Origin: Branchiostoma floridae
Lineage: Eukaryota; Chordata; Leptocardii; Amphioxiformes; Branchiostomatidae
Direction of reading: 5' to 3'
Assembly: GCF_000003815.2 (NCBI RefSeq)
Contig: NC_049981.1
Coordinates: 12,177,058 to 12,241,057 of the forward strand
DNA length: 64,000 bases
Shown here: piece after piece, positions 12,128 through 25,700 of the stretch
Position numbering within the stretch: position 1 is the stretch's first letter
How the letters are laid out: each line of letters opens with the position of its first letter
Notes under the pieces: generated by a model
Seen by the model: the letters and a program-made list of their open reading frames with translations, nothing else
Database searches by the model: none
What the model was told of the DNA's origin: nothing
Position numbers and translations under genes: made by a program

Positions 12128-15100
12128 CAATATTTAATTCATAGACTGGTGAGTTAAGAATTCCCTATTAGTCAGGGTCTATTTAAGTACTAGTATTGTT
12201 CCTTTAAATATGTGTTGCATTTAGGCAATATAAAACACTATTGATTGATGTAAGATCTTTGGCTTCACCTTGAGTTTTAACTCTTACAGTATACCGTATA
12301 GCCTTTTGGAACAAAGTCCATATTTCTCCATTGTGGGATTACATTAGCCAGCCTAGTGGAGATGGTTGAAAATTGTCCATGTAATTTGAGAAGTAAGTAG
12401 CAATGATCATTTTCATGCTGGATTGTCCCTTAAATTGATCCGGCATCATTAGATTAGCTTATCTGCCCACAGATCAGTGTGATCCCTATCCCTTGGGTCA
12501 AGTGTCTTCCTGCTGTCATCAGGGTTAGGAATTACAGGAAGGCTGTAGACTCCACTTCTCAGCCCATTTGGCCTTGTAGGAAGGAAAAACATCTGTGCAG
12601 TCCATTTCTTGCTCACTAGGCTATGTGGAGTTTTGTTCTTGTCACTCAGTGGTGTGAATCATCCAATTATGGACTGGGCAAATCCTTCCCATTAAAGTTG
12701 TGTTGCCAGACTTCCTTTCTCATTGTAGGGCAACAAACTTAGTAACTAAGTCTTTCCACTTTTTCCCTAACTCTTTCCGACAGCTGCATCCACCTGTATA
12801 TCATCAGATTGTGGTGATTTTGTCTTCGTGGTGACCCCTTTACTTCAAATTCAGAACACTGTGAATATGCACTTCTAATGCATTACTATACTACTGCAGA
12901 ATTATTTCAACCATGATGAAGATGAACTAAAACTCAACCTCCTTCCCCTTACCACTGCAAAATGACGAAAAAGAAATGAACATACTGTAGCTATATGTGT
13001 TTTGAAATAATGCCTTTCATCATACAAGAATAGACTAGCTGGTGCACTGCAATCTTGAGCAACAAGAATCAACCAAATTTCTAATCTATACACCAAAGAA
13101 CTGAAAAACACATACTGATAGCTAAACATATAGCCAGTTTGGTTAAAAAGAAATATTCATTTGCATTTCTCGTGGTATCAAATTCACCTTTCCAAACCCA
13201 TAATACAGGTGAAGTTGTTATCAGGAAGTTGCCTACTTTTGCTCTGTCTGCAAGCATTCATTGGCTTCCAATGGCACCAAACAGGGGCCTTGATTGCCAT
13301 CTACCTATAAAAACAGCTGTGAGAGCACCACCTCATTGATATGCATGGCGGGTATTGTCCACAGGTAATGATATGCTTTCAAAGGAAAATCTATGCCAAC
13401 AGGTGGGGTGACAAAAAGGTCAGACAAAGGAAGCAATTAACACACCTGTAGTGGTGGCCACTTGTGAGGGAAGGGAAGGCCTTGTAGTCTAGCCATAGGG
13501 CTTCCTTCCCTTTTTACATTAGCAAGCCATAAAGTACTGCCTCGAGTATTGACTATGAATCACATACAACAGGTCCATTGATTGATCTATGCAACCCTCC
13601 TTCAAGCACAAATCCTTCTTATCAAATGACTTCTCTATTTCAAAAACTGGCCTTGTCATGAAACTGAGATATAAAGACTTTGAAGTCTAGCCATAGAACC
13701 TCCTTCTACATTTGTGTTCTATAAAATACATTGCATAGATCTATGCTTTCCTACCTCAAATCCTTATTGTCCCAAAACTTGAACAAGCTTCCTTTGTTTA
13801 TGTGAGAAAACATTTGGGAATACAACAGTGGCTACATATTGAAAATGTAAATTCTATTTCACCAGCCTCTCATATAATGGATAAACATTTGAATGACACA
13901 GAATTCTCATCATGTGCTCTTTTCTGTTCAGCAAAATCAGGTGTCATGTGATGATCCAATAACCACTTAGATGCAAATTTGTTAATTGGCCAATTGTCAC
14001 AACAGGTGATATGCTGAAAGTTCCTTTACATCTCTTTTCTATAGGAGGGTGCTGATTTGTGCCTAGTTTTCCTTGGATATGAGACACATTTTTTCATGCT
14101 ACTGTTACTGTACCATTACCCTGTCCCAGTTCTTCATAGTCAAACTGTTCCCCCTTTTGAAACCCCTTCGCTGGAAGAATCTGACGGACTGGTCAAAACC
14201 TTTCCACACAATGTCATTTTGGACTTCTCTTTTTCAGCAAGCCCAATCTGTATTTACATCAACAGGAGTGCATTGTGCTCAATCCGACACCAGTCACAAG
14301 GCTGAAAAGAAGTTCTTCCCTTGCCAGAGTGCGCTTTACTTCCTTCAAAGCAAGGTTTCAACACCAGGAATGCAATAAATGCCAAGAACAACAGATGCAA
14401 AGACTTGGTGTGCTACACAAGTATTTGCTATGGGCCAAGGGACATACTTTTCTCTGGCTTCTTCATTCAAGTCATGTGCGCAACAACAAAGGAAGGAGGT
14501 TAAGACTCTGAATTCATGTTTTCTCCTCTGGTAGTTAGCATAAGCTTAGGTTGGTCCGAGCCTTGCCACAAGTATTCCAGGGGTCTCACATTACAGTGAA
14601 GTTGTTGGTGAAATTAAGAGGTGACCGTGTTCTCTGCAGGGTCTTAATTGAAGAAATCTCAGCTACTGCTGTGTTGTAATTAAGAAGTGTTCTCTGTAGG
14701 GTCTTAATTGAAGAAATTTCTACTAGTCTACTGCTGTGTTGTAAGCCCCAAGGCTTGCCCCCAACTCCCTTTTCCCTGTTCCTTTATTTTGTCCTCAAAC
14801 ATAATACAAATGCACGGATGATGGGTCATGCTTGGTAAACACATACAAAGATTTGCCCTGGAAACAAAAAAAAAACTGGGTGTTTATCCCTTCTTCAGGC
14901 ATAACAGATTCTCCAGGTAGAACGATTTTCCACGGTATCTTTTCTAGCTACCACTATTTGCAGAGTCCAAAGTGTGGTGTTTATTCAAGCACCTGTAATA
15001 GCTTTTGGAAAGTACATGTGTAGCAAGGGTGACCTTTTTCAATGGATGACATTAGTCAAAAAGTTTCTGTAGTTTATAAAAAGGAGTGTACACACTTCAC

Positions 15101-18100
15101 TTGACTTTTGTCATCAAAAATGGCACCGCTGACAGTTTTATGGTGATTCATTGCTCTTGCTGCAATCACTGTTAGTTTTTGTGCCTGAGTTATAGTTTAT
15201 ACTGCCAGCTGTAAGCCCTCAGACATCCTGCCTCCATAATGTATTAATGAGACCAGCGGATCTCTCTACATTTCACTGTGGCATGCTTGGTCAGACTTGT
15301 GGTGGGTTTTCGTGATTCTGCCAATTTTTTGACAGTCGGACTGCCTTGGAAAACAGCTCGTAGTGAGGGGTCGCCTAATGAGTACCCCTCCAGCAATAGC
15401 CTAATGAGTTGGTTCTGTAGCCGGGCTGTCAAAAGACAAGAGACACAGCTGTGGTTAGGTTGATCAACTAATTCTGGCACGCCTTTTTTCTCCCTTTCTT
15501 CCATCTCTTTGTGTCTGGCTGGACTATTGCGTCCTCTGGACACAAACCAAACAGTTTGATTGTTCTGGGCATTCATAACATGAATCTGATCCAGCCAACA
15601 GACCTTACATAAACTTACACAGCGGAACCAAAAACAAGAAAAACTGCTGAAATTCTATCAGCCACTCAAGACTGGGGATAATGCTGCTTCCGACTGGCCG
15701 TGCGCACAAACAATCGCCCTCTCCGGCACAAAAAGCAATGTCAAGTATACCTTATCAACTCACGACCCGACTCGAGCCGCCGCTTTTTACAAACCCGCCC
15801 CTTTGCAGACATAACTTTGTTGTGCACTCGTGTAGAGTAAACGGACGCATGCATGCATGTGTTGCGGCCTTCTCCTGTTTCAACAAAGGCCTAGTAAACG
15901 GAAATGCAAAAAGACAACAATCTGACTTGCAAATATCATCTCCAAGTAGACTACTTATGTTCAAGCATTCAGTTTGGAATACCTTGGTTGAGCATCATAG
16001 ACAAAGACTCTAGCCATACACATGTGGCATTTTATCTATAATCCTAACTCCATTTAGCCCTATCGAGTGACCAGCCTTTGAAAAGCAACTAACAACCTAA
16101 ACATTTGTGTAGGTAGGGTATACTGCACTGCATTGAAATGCCCTTTGGTGGGGATAATATACACAAAAAGGGCAGTGTAGCCTGTTCAGTTAGGAATGCA
16201 AATGTACCAATATATGTCTGTTGTTGGGTGGTAACCCCACCAGATGTCAAAATACAGGTGTTCTGGCAATAAAGTTCCCAACAAACCCTGTACAATAAGT
16301 TGAAAGGGAGACCTATTCTAAAAGGTAAACTATTAATTATTACTATAAAAATACTAGGGCACCCATCTATACACGTGGTAGGAAAGTCATGTAAAATTGT
16401 CTTACCCAAGGACAAGAAGTCTAGTCGGGAATGCCAGGAATCAAACCCACAATCTCTACATCTAGCCAAAGCCATCAACTTAATTCTACTGAAAACTAAG
16501 TATAAATTCTCAAGCATGATTTAATACAACAGGTGTTCAAGAGAACAAAGATATGGCAAGACCACAACCCAATAATGACAACTATAAGTAAAACTATTAT
16601 AATTTAAATCCTCTTTCCTACAAATGGTGGTTGATGCTTCTTGAAATGTCTGACCATTCACAAATCTATCCACTGTTGCTTGAGTAACTGTTATATTGCA
16701 TTGCAATTTATGTTCAACCCACTTCTAAAGACAAACATTCTTTTGTAAGTTTTTACAGCTACAACTCAGCAGATTTTCTGTAAAACCTAAAGGCTCCATT
16801 TGGCTGAAAGCCAGTCTGTAACCCCAACTTCAAGTCCCTTGTTTATTTGCCCGATTTTTGCATATCTGTTTCCCCCAGCTGAACAGTAGCGGCTTAATCC
16901 ACTCCTATGACAAAGTGGGTGTCTGCAAACATCGACTCACAAACTTAGCACTCAGTAGACAAGAGAAACATTAACACCTGTCAGATATTTTACTTTGTCA
17001 TGTCTACCTGGCCTCCCCTGTCAAACACAAGTATTGTGTGTATGTGTATTTTGACATTTTGTAAAGAAGGGTACAGGCAACGTATGACATATTCATACCA
17101 ATAAATTTCACATATTTCATTATGTTTGCACAATGACATATTCTGCGCTACAAGTGTTTTTGGTCACTATGAGGATAGTCAAGAAAGTTGCTATACTGTA
17201 GTATACATATCAATGACATCCCTCAAGCACCCTGTTTGCAAGCCTCTTTGAAGAACAAAAGTGCAAAAAATCTCACTAGTCTCAATCTATTCAAGTTTGT
17301 AAGGTCTACAATTTGAGCTGTTTCCCAGTGTTTCCTAAGTACTTTACTGTACTCTTTTTACGTCGTTTCAAAGTTGGCCCGAAGGCCTGGTAGAGATTAT
17401 AACTCTCATCCACTACAAGGCATTTATCTTTGGAGAACATCTTGTAATTGTCTTCTTCCCTGCCATCAAACTAGTGAAGAAGCCAGTAATTTCCCAAGGG
17501 GGTGGTCGTAAACTGAATTCTTTTCCTTGGATCCAGATGTCCTCGCGTTTTTACGATCACTTTACAGAAGGAAAGGGCACATTCGCAGGCCAGCTGACTT
17601 GAAAAACTGGTTCACTAAACTCAAAGCTCTCCTCTAAACGACTAGGAATGTACGAATTGTTGTCAAATCTATACTGGAACACTACAAACTAACAAAGGTT
17701 GGGAATAAAAATTCCAGTCACATATAGGGAAAAAGAAGAGTGTTTCTGCATTGTCTAGAGTTCTTTTCAACAACAGTACAACAGCACAGCCTGTTCAAAT
17801 CAGTTCAGAATACTTCAGATTCAGATAAGGGAGGAAGGGGAAGTGGCAAGGAAAAGATTTTAGATATCGCTTTCTTGGAATGAGAGAAGGAACTATGTCA
17901 AGATTACACGGCTGACCAGTAGTATCATATGCCCAAATAACCAATTCCAATTGTACATATACACGTATAACATTTTATCATTCACTTGGGGGAAAGTTGT
18001 AAAGTTACAACTTTGAAATGATACAGAAAAATGATCATACAGTCACAAATTATGATTCAAGGATGTCATAGGAAATTACTTGATGCAAGGTGAGAAAAAA

Positions 18101-19500
18101 TGCACAGTATCATCATAATTCATATATACACATGTAGCACAATTGTTTCAAAGTTGTACAGGTAGAAATGAGTCAAAGTTACTATATTCATAATTGTCAA
18201 AAATTTGTAATAACTTGAGTATACTAATATGGGTATGCTTCTAAATGCTTCTTCAATAGGTAAATGCCATTTGAAAGACTGTTAATGGCACTAAATCCCT
18301 GACTTGTTATTAAAACCATGGATCAACTGTCAATGTTTTTATTTACCACAGTTTCAAGAGACATTCAATCCAGCATGAGAATCTCCTCAAGGGAATCTAT
18401 TATGCAAATTCCAGAAGATGTGGCATTAGGAAACGGAAGTCCCCTCCTCCAGGAGATACCATTGTGAATAGAGTGAATGCCTCAGGCCATGGAAGCATTG
18501 TGGAAAAAGATGCACAGGAATAAAATTGGGAGGGGCTGTTTTTCCACTGCTAACGTTATAGATGTTTGCGAAGTTAGTCACTATTAGTATTACAGAGTAT
18601 TTTGTGCATGACTAGATTTCCTCCAAAAGTGTATCCATAAAATTTAAGAAAAAGTTTTCGGGAAACCGTCCTTGCAAATCCTTTTGTTTTTATAGGGTAG
18701 ACAACATATTCCAAGCCCTAAGGCTTTGTTCTAACACAGATTTTGTGCTGAATGTAAATTTTTGGGTAGTGGTACAATGAAGAGGAAATACTAAATGGTG
18801 CAAACAATGTCTGACATTGTTCCCGTTCTCTCTACCCCCTCATTGTCCATAATTATTTCTCTGACAGGCATAACAAGGACGTTACTTGAGGTAGAATTGG
18901 AAGGCGTGTCCTGGCTGCAGTATCTGCCAAAGATAAACCCGGATTGGGGTCGGTAGAGCCCGGCATATCGAGTTTAATCCAGGTAATGTTGAGAGCACGT
19001 CTTCAAAAGCACAGCTTAATTTGAGAGCATACAGTTTATTCAAATGTGATCGTGCCCAGTTTTGCAAATTGTGTTTTACAAAAAAAAAAGCATTTGGAAA
19101 ATGCCACAGGTAACAAAACGTTAAAGAAATCAGATATGCGAAAGTTTAGGTCTGGACAATTAAATGTTTACTTCAACAAGTTCAAGTCGCATGTTGCACT
19201 AGATGATAAATAGATTTTTGACTGCACGACAAAAGTACAAAACTACAAACGTTAGCACAACTACACAACTCTATACACACACGTGGAAAGACGGTACTGT
19301 GTATGTTAGCACAAGGAATACACAAGGATGTATCTTATCCCAGCAATGTGTACAAAAGTGACCGAAAGCCGAGAGGGCACGACACTGCACTGGCTTCCAT
19401 ACTGTGCACTGCTTACGGTCGGGGCTGCGTACGTACATGCAGCTTCGGGACCAAAATCTCCACCAAGCTGCAAAAATACGCCGTATTTAACGATATTCTG
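12128..19500. other. Non-coding stretch
   Basis: AT-rich sequence in which I see no convincing exon. Short frames on both strands (for example 14057-14511 plus, 15244-15576 minus, 16089-16517 minus) lack paired splice signals or motifs. It contains a two-copy direct repeat of about 70 bp at 14627-14755. It may be intron or intergenic space of the minus-strand gene suggested by the candidate exons to its left. Confidence 0.5.
14627..14755. repeat. Two-copy direct repeat, about 70 bp
   Basis: The motif gtgttctctg(c/t)agggtcttaa begins at 14627 and again at 14697. Both copies continue through aattgaagaaat and end with ctgctgtgttgtaa. The copies differ by a few substitutions and a short insertion. 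Tandem duplication in non-coding DNA. Confidence 0.75.
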
Positions 19501-19517
19501 AGGAAAAGTCAACTCAC

Positions 19518-19700
19518 CGAGACTTCAGGCGACGTTTCTGTGCCGTAATCTCCTCTAAAACCACTTGAAGTAGCCCACAATCGGGCACACAAGAGAGTGG
19601 AGCTCGTGCTACTGCCGTCCGATCGATGTTTGTGTTCCACTTCAGGTGAACCTCGTCGTTTCCGGTGCAGTGACAAGTCTCGCCAGGCCTCGCGAGATAT
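19518..19700 (-). promoter_or_regulatory. Possible minus-strand 5' untranslated exon / promoter area
   Basis: The stretch around 19.35-19.77 kb is more GC- and CpG-rich than its surroundings. On the minus strand it lacks an ATG-initiated frame but ends in a consensus donor (gtctcg|gtgagt) after 19518. This fits a non-coding first exon next to a promoter. The transcription start is not defined, so the upper boundary is approximate. It could serve a minus-strand gene whose coding exons lie toward position 1. Confidence 0.3.
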
Positions 19701-19839
19701 GACGAGGACTTTTCAGTTGATTATTTTTTGGCAACGACTCAAGATGCATGGCGAGTTGAAACGCCCGCGTTTGTCGGAAACGATGTCAGTAGCAACTAAG
19801 CTACAGCAAATACCACCCTTTTCATAATGTGAAACATGT

Positions 19840-22770
19840 AGGCTTGGGTTTTATCAGTGTATATTTTACCTCAAATGGACTGCCGGGACCTTTTTCGAGC
19901 TGGGCAACGGTGCACTGAATTATCGGAGTGAAAGTGATGTTATAATAATAATTTTACCAGTAGTTGTGTTATGTAATCTCCTTAAATCGATATCATATAC
20001 ATTTTGTATATTTGATATCCATTCAAAATCGACATATCTGATTTTCCTAACATCTGCTTGGAGATTACATCGGCAAACATTTGCCAGGTATTGTCGCATT
20101 GTGCCGCCAGGTGTCGCTTCTGTACGAGGGTGGAAGAAGTTCAAAGACCTCTCTTTGCCCCTGAACTGATCTTGTGAAATGTACACCGCTAATGCACTAA
20201 TCGTGTTAGTAAGGAACTTCCGGATCACGTAATCTGGTTTATCTTTTACAATATGTACCTTGAGAATTGAGAAGGTTTTAGATTTGCGTCTGCGATGTTT
20301 TGGTGTTGTGTTACAATATACTAGTATGTTGTGATTTACTAGTATGTGCCAATGCAATTTAAGGCTGTTAGTTTGAAAGAAGGAGAAACTTGCTTTTGTT
20401 ACTATGATAGTTCTTTCCCATGGATCTGACCGATGCGGCCAACCTGAAAGAGAAAAGAAGCATAGATTTCAGCACAAAGTTCACTACCGCATTTTCTCGA
20501 ATAGACTAAAGTATGCACTTTTTAAACTTTTCAAAATTTAAAAGATGCTTTAAGTTGTTGCCAAAGTTGGGATGCGTAAAGGTTATTGCACGGATAAATG
20601 GCAAAAGAGTCTGGAATAAAGCAAGGTGGCGCTATAATTCTTGGAAGGTTCCAAAACACACACATTGGTGGTGTCTTCGTATTGTCTTACACATTATTTA
20701 CATAAGAGTTGCATTTGCATACAATCCTTTTGAGTAAGTGACTTTGACATACTCAACTTTTTTTCCAGTACTAGCTGATTTCTTCTACCAGCTCATTCTC
20801 TGTGACTTTCTACAGGTTGCAGTAGGCTATTCTCAGTGTAATCTCAGGTTGTTTTATGCCAAATAATCTGGGGAAAACATCATATATTTGAATTTATCCA
20901 GATCAAGGTATATTGAAAATTGGTGGAGAAGGGATAAGTACTTTATTTTTTCCCTTTTACCTTTCAGTCCCACAGATCTGTCTGAGACTTGCCCCAAATC
21001 AGGGGTGTGCGTTTAATTGCGGTGTGTACTTACTCAAGAAAATACAGTACCAGAAGTTGTGTGGATTTATCTGCTGTGCCGACAGGTGGCGTGTATGTTA
21101 ATGGTAAACGTATCAGACTCACAGCATGGTTGTAAGTTGATCGATTAGCACGGACAACAGCGAATAACTTTTAGACTGCACAGATGCTACAAATTGCCCA
21201 CGTAGCCCACGTAATCCTGAGTCAAAGAAGCGAGCAAAAACGTCTGGTTATTTGCTCAATACGTGAGATAATGGACTCCATATTACCATTTACCAACTTT
21301 ATTGCCTGTCCTAGCAAAAGCTGCCGACCCTATCATTTTGAAGAGGGGGGTCACTGATCAAACATTTGAGCGATAAAACCTTTCCAATATGCTATCCGTT
21401 TACTGAAATTGTGTGTAATTGAAATGCGATGCGCACAATGCTAGCGTCCTGATGCCGAAATCTATAAAAAGAATTTTTTCTAGACCCAATGCGAATTCCT
21501 AAATAGACTTTGAGTAGACGTACTGTATACGCACCGGCAAAGGCATGTGGCAGGAAATAGTGTTTGATAGAAAGAAAATGAGATTTTTTTTAATTTTCCA
21601 TTTTGCATTGAACGCTGAATTAGTTTGGTTGATATCGGAAATCCTGCTATAACCTGTTACAAACGGCTCCTTTGACGAGCCGCGCATATGACGTATATGC
21701 AATTATACCTTTATTGTGCACCCCATGGTATATCCTATAGTACACCCACCAGGGCGCATCGACAAGTCAAACAGCCATTACACGTGCAGAGAACCATGAG
21801 ACGGAAGAACGTTTTACAGGAAATAAAGAGAAGGCTCAAGGTCATGAACTGACGGGGCGATGAGACAGGAAATAGCTTCATTGTGAAGGTGAAGAGTTGA
21901 AGATATTTCCCTGAACCAGTAAAATGATTCTTTATGTTCCTCTTGGACCTGCATGTTCTTTATAAAGAACGAAAGAGAGAAGACCTTTACATATTAATGC
22001 ATAAATACTCACGTGTTAAGTACAGATCACTGCAAACGAAAACTTTACTGATACCAACGCACAAAGTCAAGGTAACACATTTTATATTCTACTTATGTAT
22101 ACATAAGCGAATTCGACTTTTTTTATGATGACAGTGTTTATAATCATACTTTATTCTTAACTTATTAGAAATATGAATTTGTATGAATATGAAGTACGAA
22201 AATGTAGGTTTCGTTAGTACATGATGTTACTTTGATTCCTTGCTAAGTCTCCGTGTCAAGTCAAAATTTTGCCCTCGTCAAATATTTACCCCGACGCTGC
22301 TCGGGGCTTTCCGGTATACGAGAGGGGAGAGAGGTGCATTGCACTCATAGGCCATAGCTTTTTCCAAGTCGAAGTTTACGCTAATTGAGAAGGGAACGCG
22401 CTTTAACCCTACTCTAACCCTATCCAAACGCTGGTCTGACCTAACCTAACCCCAATCCTAACCAAGGGCGTTATATAAGTGTTAATGATGAGCTCAGTCC
22501 TTTCTATATAACGTCCTGACCCTAATCAAACAACAACCCTTGCCAATTCAGCCATAACCCCGTACCCTACGCCCATTGGCCATGCATTCCCTGCAAAAAT
22601 CTGGCGGAGCATGAATTTGGCGTGACACCGGTGCAGCGATATCTGCATATGATTCTAAACAAGGATGTCATAAACCACCCCCACCCCCCGCTGCAGTACC
22701 TTGATAGCTGCAAAGCATTTTCCTCAAAATTCCTGGCGCGGCCGCACGGAAGCCAGAACAGTTCCCGCCA
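19840..22770. other. Non-coding stretch upstream of the GPCR gene
   Basis: No supported exon. It includes telomere-like degenerate taaccct words at about 22405-22580. The GC-rich segment just before 22771 (gcgcggccgcac) probably belongs to the GPCR 5' region. No clear TATA box was identified. Confidence 0.5.
22405..22580 (+). repeat. Degenerate telomere-like repeat patch
   Basis: The segment holds repeated variants of taaccct/taacct: actctaaccctatcc, gacctaacctaaccccaatc, ctaaccaaggg and gaccctaatc. They are interrupted and far from perfect TTAGGG arrays. It resembles an eroded interstitial telomeric sequence or simple C-rich repeat. An inverted pair (gggcgttatataag near 22467 and ctatataacgtcc near 22504) lies inside it. 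Confidence 0.4.
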
Positions 22771-25700
22771 ATGGCGACGACCGTAGAACCCTTGTTCCAG
22801 ATGCTGGCTGGCTCTTTACTCAGCACAATGGCAGAAGGGAGTGATGATGTCTTCCAAGACGAGACACCTTCTTCCGTAACCTCCTTGCCTCCTCAAGAAG
22901 ACCCCTACGCCAATTACACATGGCTTCGGAAGACTCTTCGTTGGTATCCTCCTGTTTTTGCGTCGATAGGAATTCCAGGTATGCGGAACACCTAACGTTC
23001 ACTTTGTAGACTATTTAGATAATATCATATATGTGAAGGCAGAGAATAGCCTGTCAGTAGAGATACCGATCGAAGTCTGATTTTACAACTTCGATTATTG
23101 TCACTTTAGAATCTAGATCAATGGGCTGACTTAAAATCTAAGATTTTAACATGGGAAATCAGCGTAAGACATGCCTAGCATATTGATCGAAGTCTCATTC
23201 AACAATTAATAAAGACTTAGACCGGTGATTCTGCAAGTCGCCATCTCTACCGGCCTGACATGTACATACATGTCCTAAGCGTCTGCAAAATGTAATACTT
23301 TGAGAAAATAATTAAACCAGATATTCTTATTACAGATAACTGGATTATGTAATTAACTGAATTATGTGATTATTGGATATATCTTCCACTGTCTTACACT
23401 GGACGCAGCTATAATTCTCTCCATGCCACTAGTCTTAAATTTGCTTAAAAACATGTCGCTTTGCAACCGTTCGTATTTCTGAAAATTGAATCTGACTTGA
23501 AATGAAGCCATATGCTGGGATATAATCATGCTTGAATGTTACAATATGCCGTTCTTTTTACCCCTTGACTCTTACCTACTCAGTGTCGGTTACGATTCAA
23601 TGCCATCGGAAATTCTTTACGGAATATTTTGCCAAAACCAATTATGTTCAGTGGATTTTCCTTACCAAGTCTCGCGTGGGGTCGAGTAGAGTTTATATAG
23701 CTATGTTTCTGGCCCATAACTTAGAGGTCTTGGATTCGAAACCCCAGACATGTCCCGATGTTGTGCCACTGCGCACGATTTCCTCACTTCACTCAGGTGT
23801 AAATGAATACCTAGCGTCGGTTAGGGCCGTGCCTTGGATTTGACGTTAGATGGAGGTCCCGTGTTTTAGAACAGCACCACATTTATCGAAAAGAAAATGG
23901 GTCCTTCCTGGGGTGAGTGAATTAAATAAATCTGCCTGGATATTCAGCTTGTACTGGTCAGTACAAACCTTGTGTGTTTCGCCATTAGATGGTTTTCCGG
24001 TTATGCAGTATCAGCAAGATACAAACAAACCTTTCTTATCAGCATTTATGCGCAACTCGAGCGAAGTGTGTGCGTGGATTTGGTAAACTTATTTCAGTGT
24101 ATTAGATAGTCATGTCCCGCTATCACAGCACGTGTCCACAAATTTACTATCTATCTAACAAAACTGACTTCACAATAAATGAATATTCATTCTGTCTAGT
24201 GGGGGTAGCCTATACTTGAAGGGAGGGGAGAGTATGGAAGCCCGGCGAACTTCTGGTAAGTAAGATGGTACCCAGGCTAAACCTGACGTCGACTGTTTGC
24301 CACTACTGCACTCAAGTCAGTAAGTAGAGTAACTAACTTTCACAGAGCCACATACAAAAGACAAACACAATCCCATTTCCGCTTCGAGACCATAGAGACA
24401 GTGGGTTGTCATCCACGCGGAGTACGCAACCCACGCGAATAGCGGCTGAATGAAGTTTTGACGCATAGGAACTGAGCAATTTTGATTGATATCTCTCCAA
24501 ATGCTAGAATATTTGAGACTATTTTGCCCCCAATTTAAAATTTGACACATAGCTACTCTACCAGAAATTGTATCCTACTCAGGCAATTTCCTATCAAATG
24601 ATAAAAGTAAGCTGGCCCGGGATTATACTTGTAAGGATTATTCTAGCTTAGTTTTAACATTTGATTTGAATCAGTGAGCCAGATCAGTCACCATTTTTTA
24701 TAGTAATCCGTAGGTAATAGCAACTATTGTATGATGATGCATAGATTGGTTTTAGAATATTTAATATGACCTTTTCACTACAATAGATTATTACTCTTAC
24801 ATTAAATGCATATCAGTATTCAAGTAACCGTTACGAATTATATCAGTGCTTTAGCATATTTCAGTGTGTTTCAGGTGTTATCATTTTAAGTAAATCAGAC
24901 TTGTGTTGGGTATCTGTTATACTCCTGTCTCATTATCAACGATCTTCGGGCGTATCGATGGAAGATCGGCCATATCTAATATCGACAGAGGGTTGCGAGT
25001 ATTTTTCACCTGAAAACCGTCTCTGTCACATATAAGCAATACTTTGTACCTTGTACAATTGTTGTGCAATAAAGTAATTATCATAAGCGAGGCTCGGGCG
25101 ATTGCCGCAGAATCGTCGTCCGATCGATTTTCACCAAATGTGACAGGGGTATAACTGTAAGTTATGATCAACAATCATAGTTAAAACGGTGCAGTTCAGA
25201 CATCGTTTTGTTAAGTAGTACGGAACAAGACCTTAATTACGAAATAAACACCATTATTATATTCACAATGAAAGTTGAATTGTAATTTCCCTCACAAAAA
25301 TGAGGGATACTCAAATTTGTCCAACTCCGGTCTTTGTCAAGGAGTGAGCAATCCACTTTCTGTGACGTCATGTTAGACTCATGAGCAGTGGATCATAAGT
25401 TATAAAACATCTATGGCGCCCCCGTCTTGGATCAGGGGTGGTTATAGAGAGAGTAATATATCTTCTTGCAAAAAAAGTTTGGATTCAGAATGACGTGTTG
25501 AACACAGATTACCATTTTTATTTTATTCTCATCTAACTCACTCCCCACTAATATAAGTTGTATCAAAAATTGATCTTACCATCATTTAATTACATTTCAA
25601 GTTTAACCGAATAAAGATCCTTTTACGTATTGCATCCTTTGAAATCACAAAAGAAATGTACCATTCAGAGTTACCCTGCCCTCCATTATATGCGCTGTAT

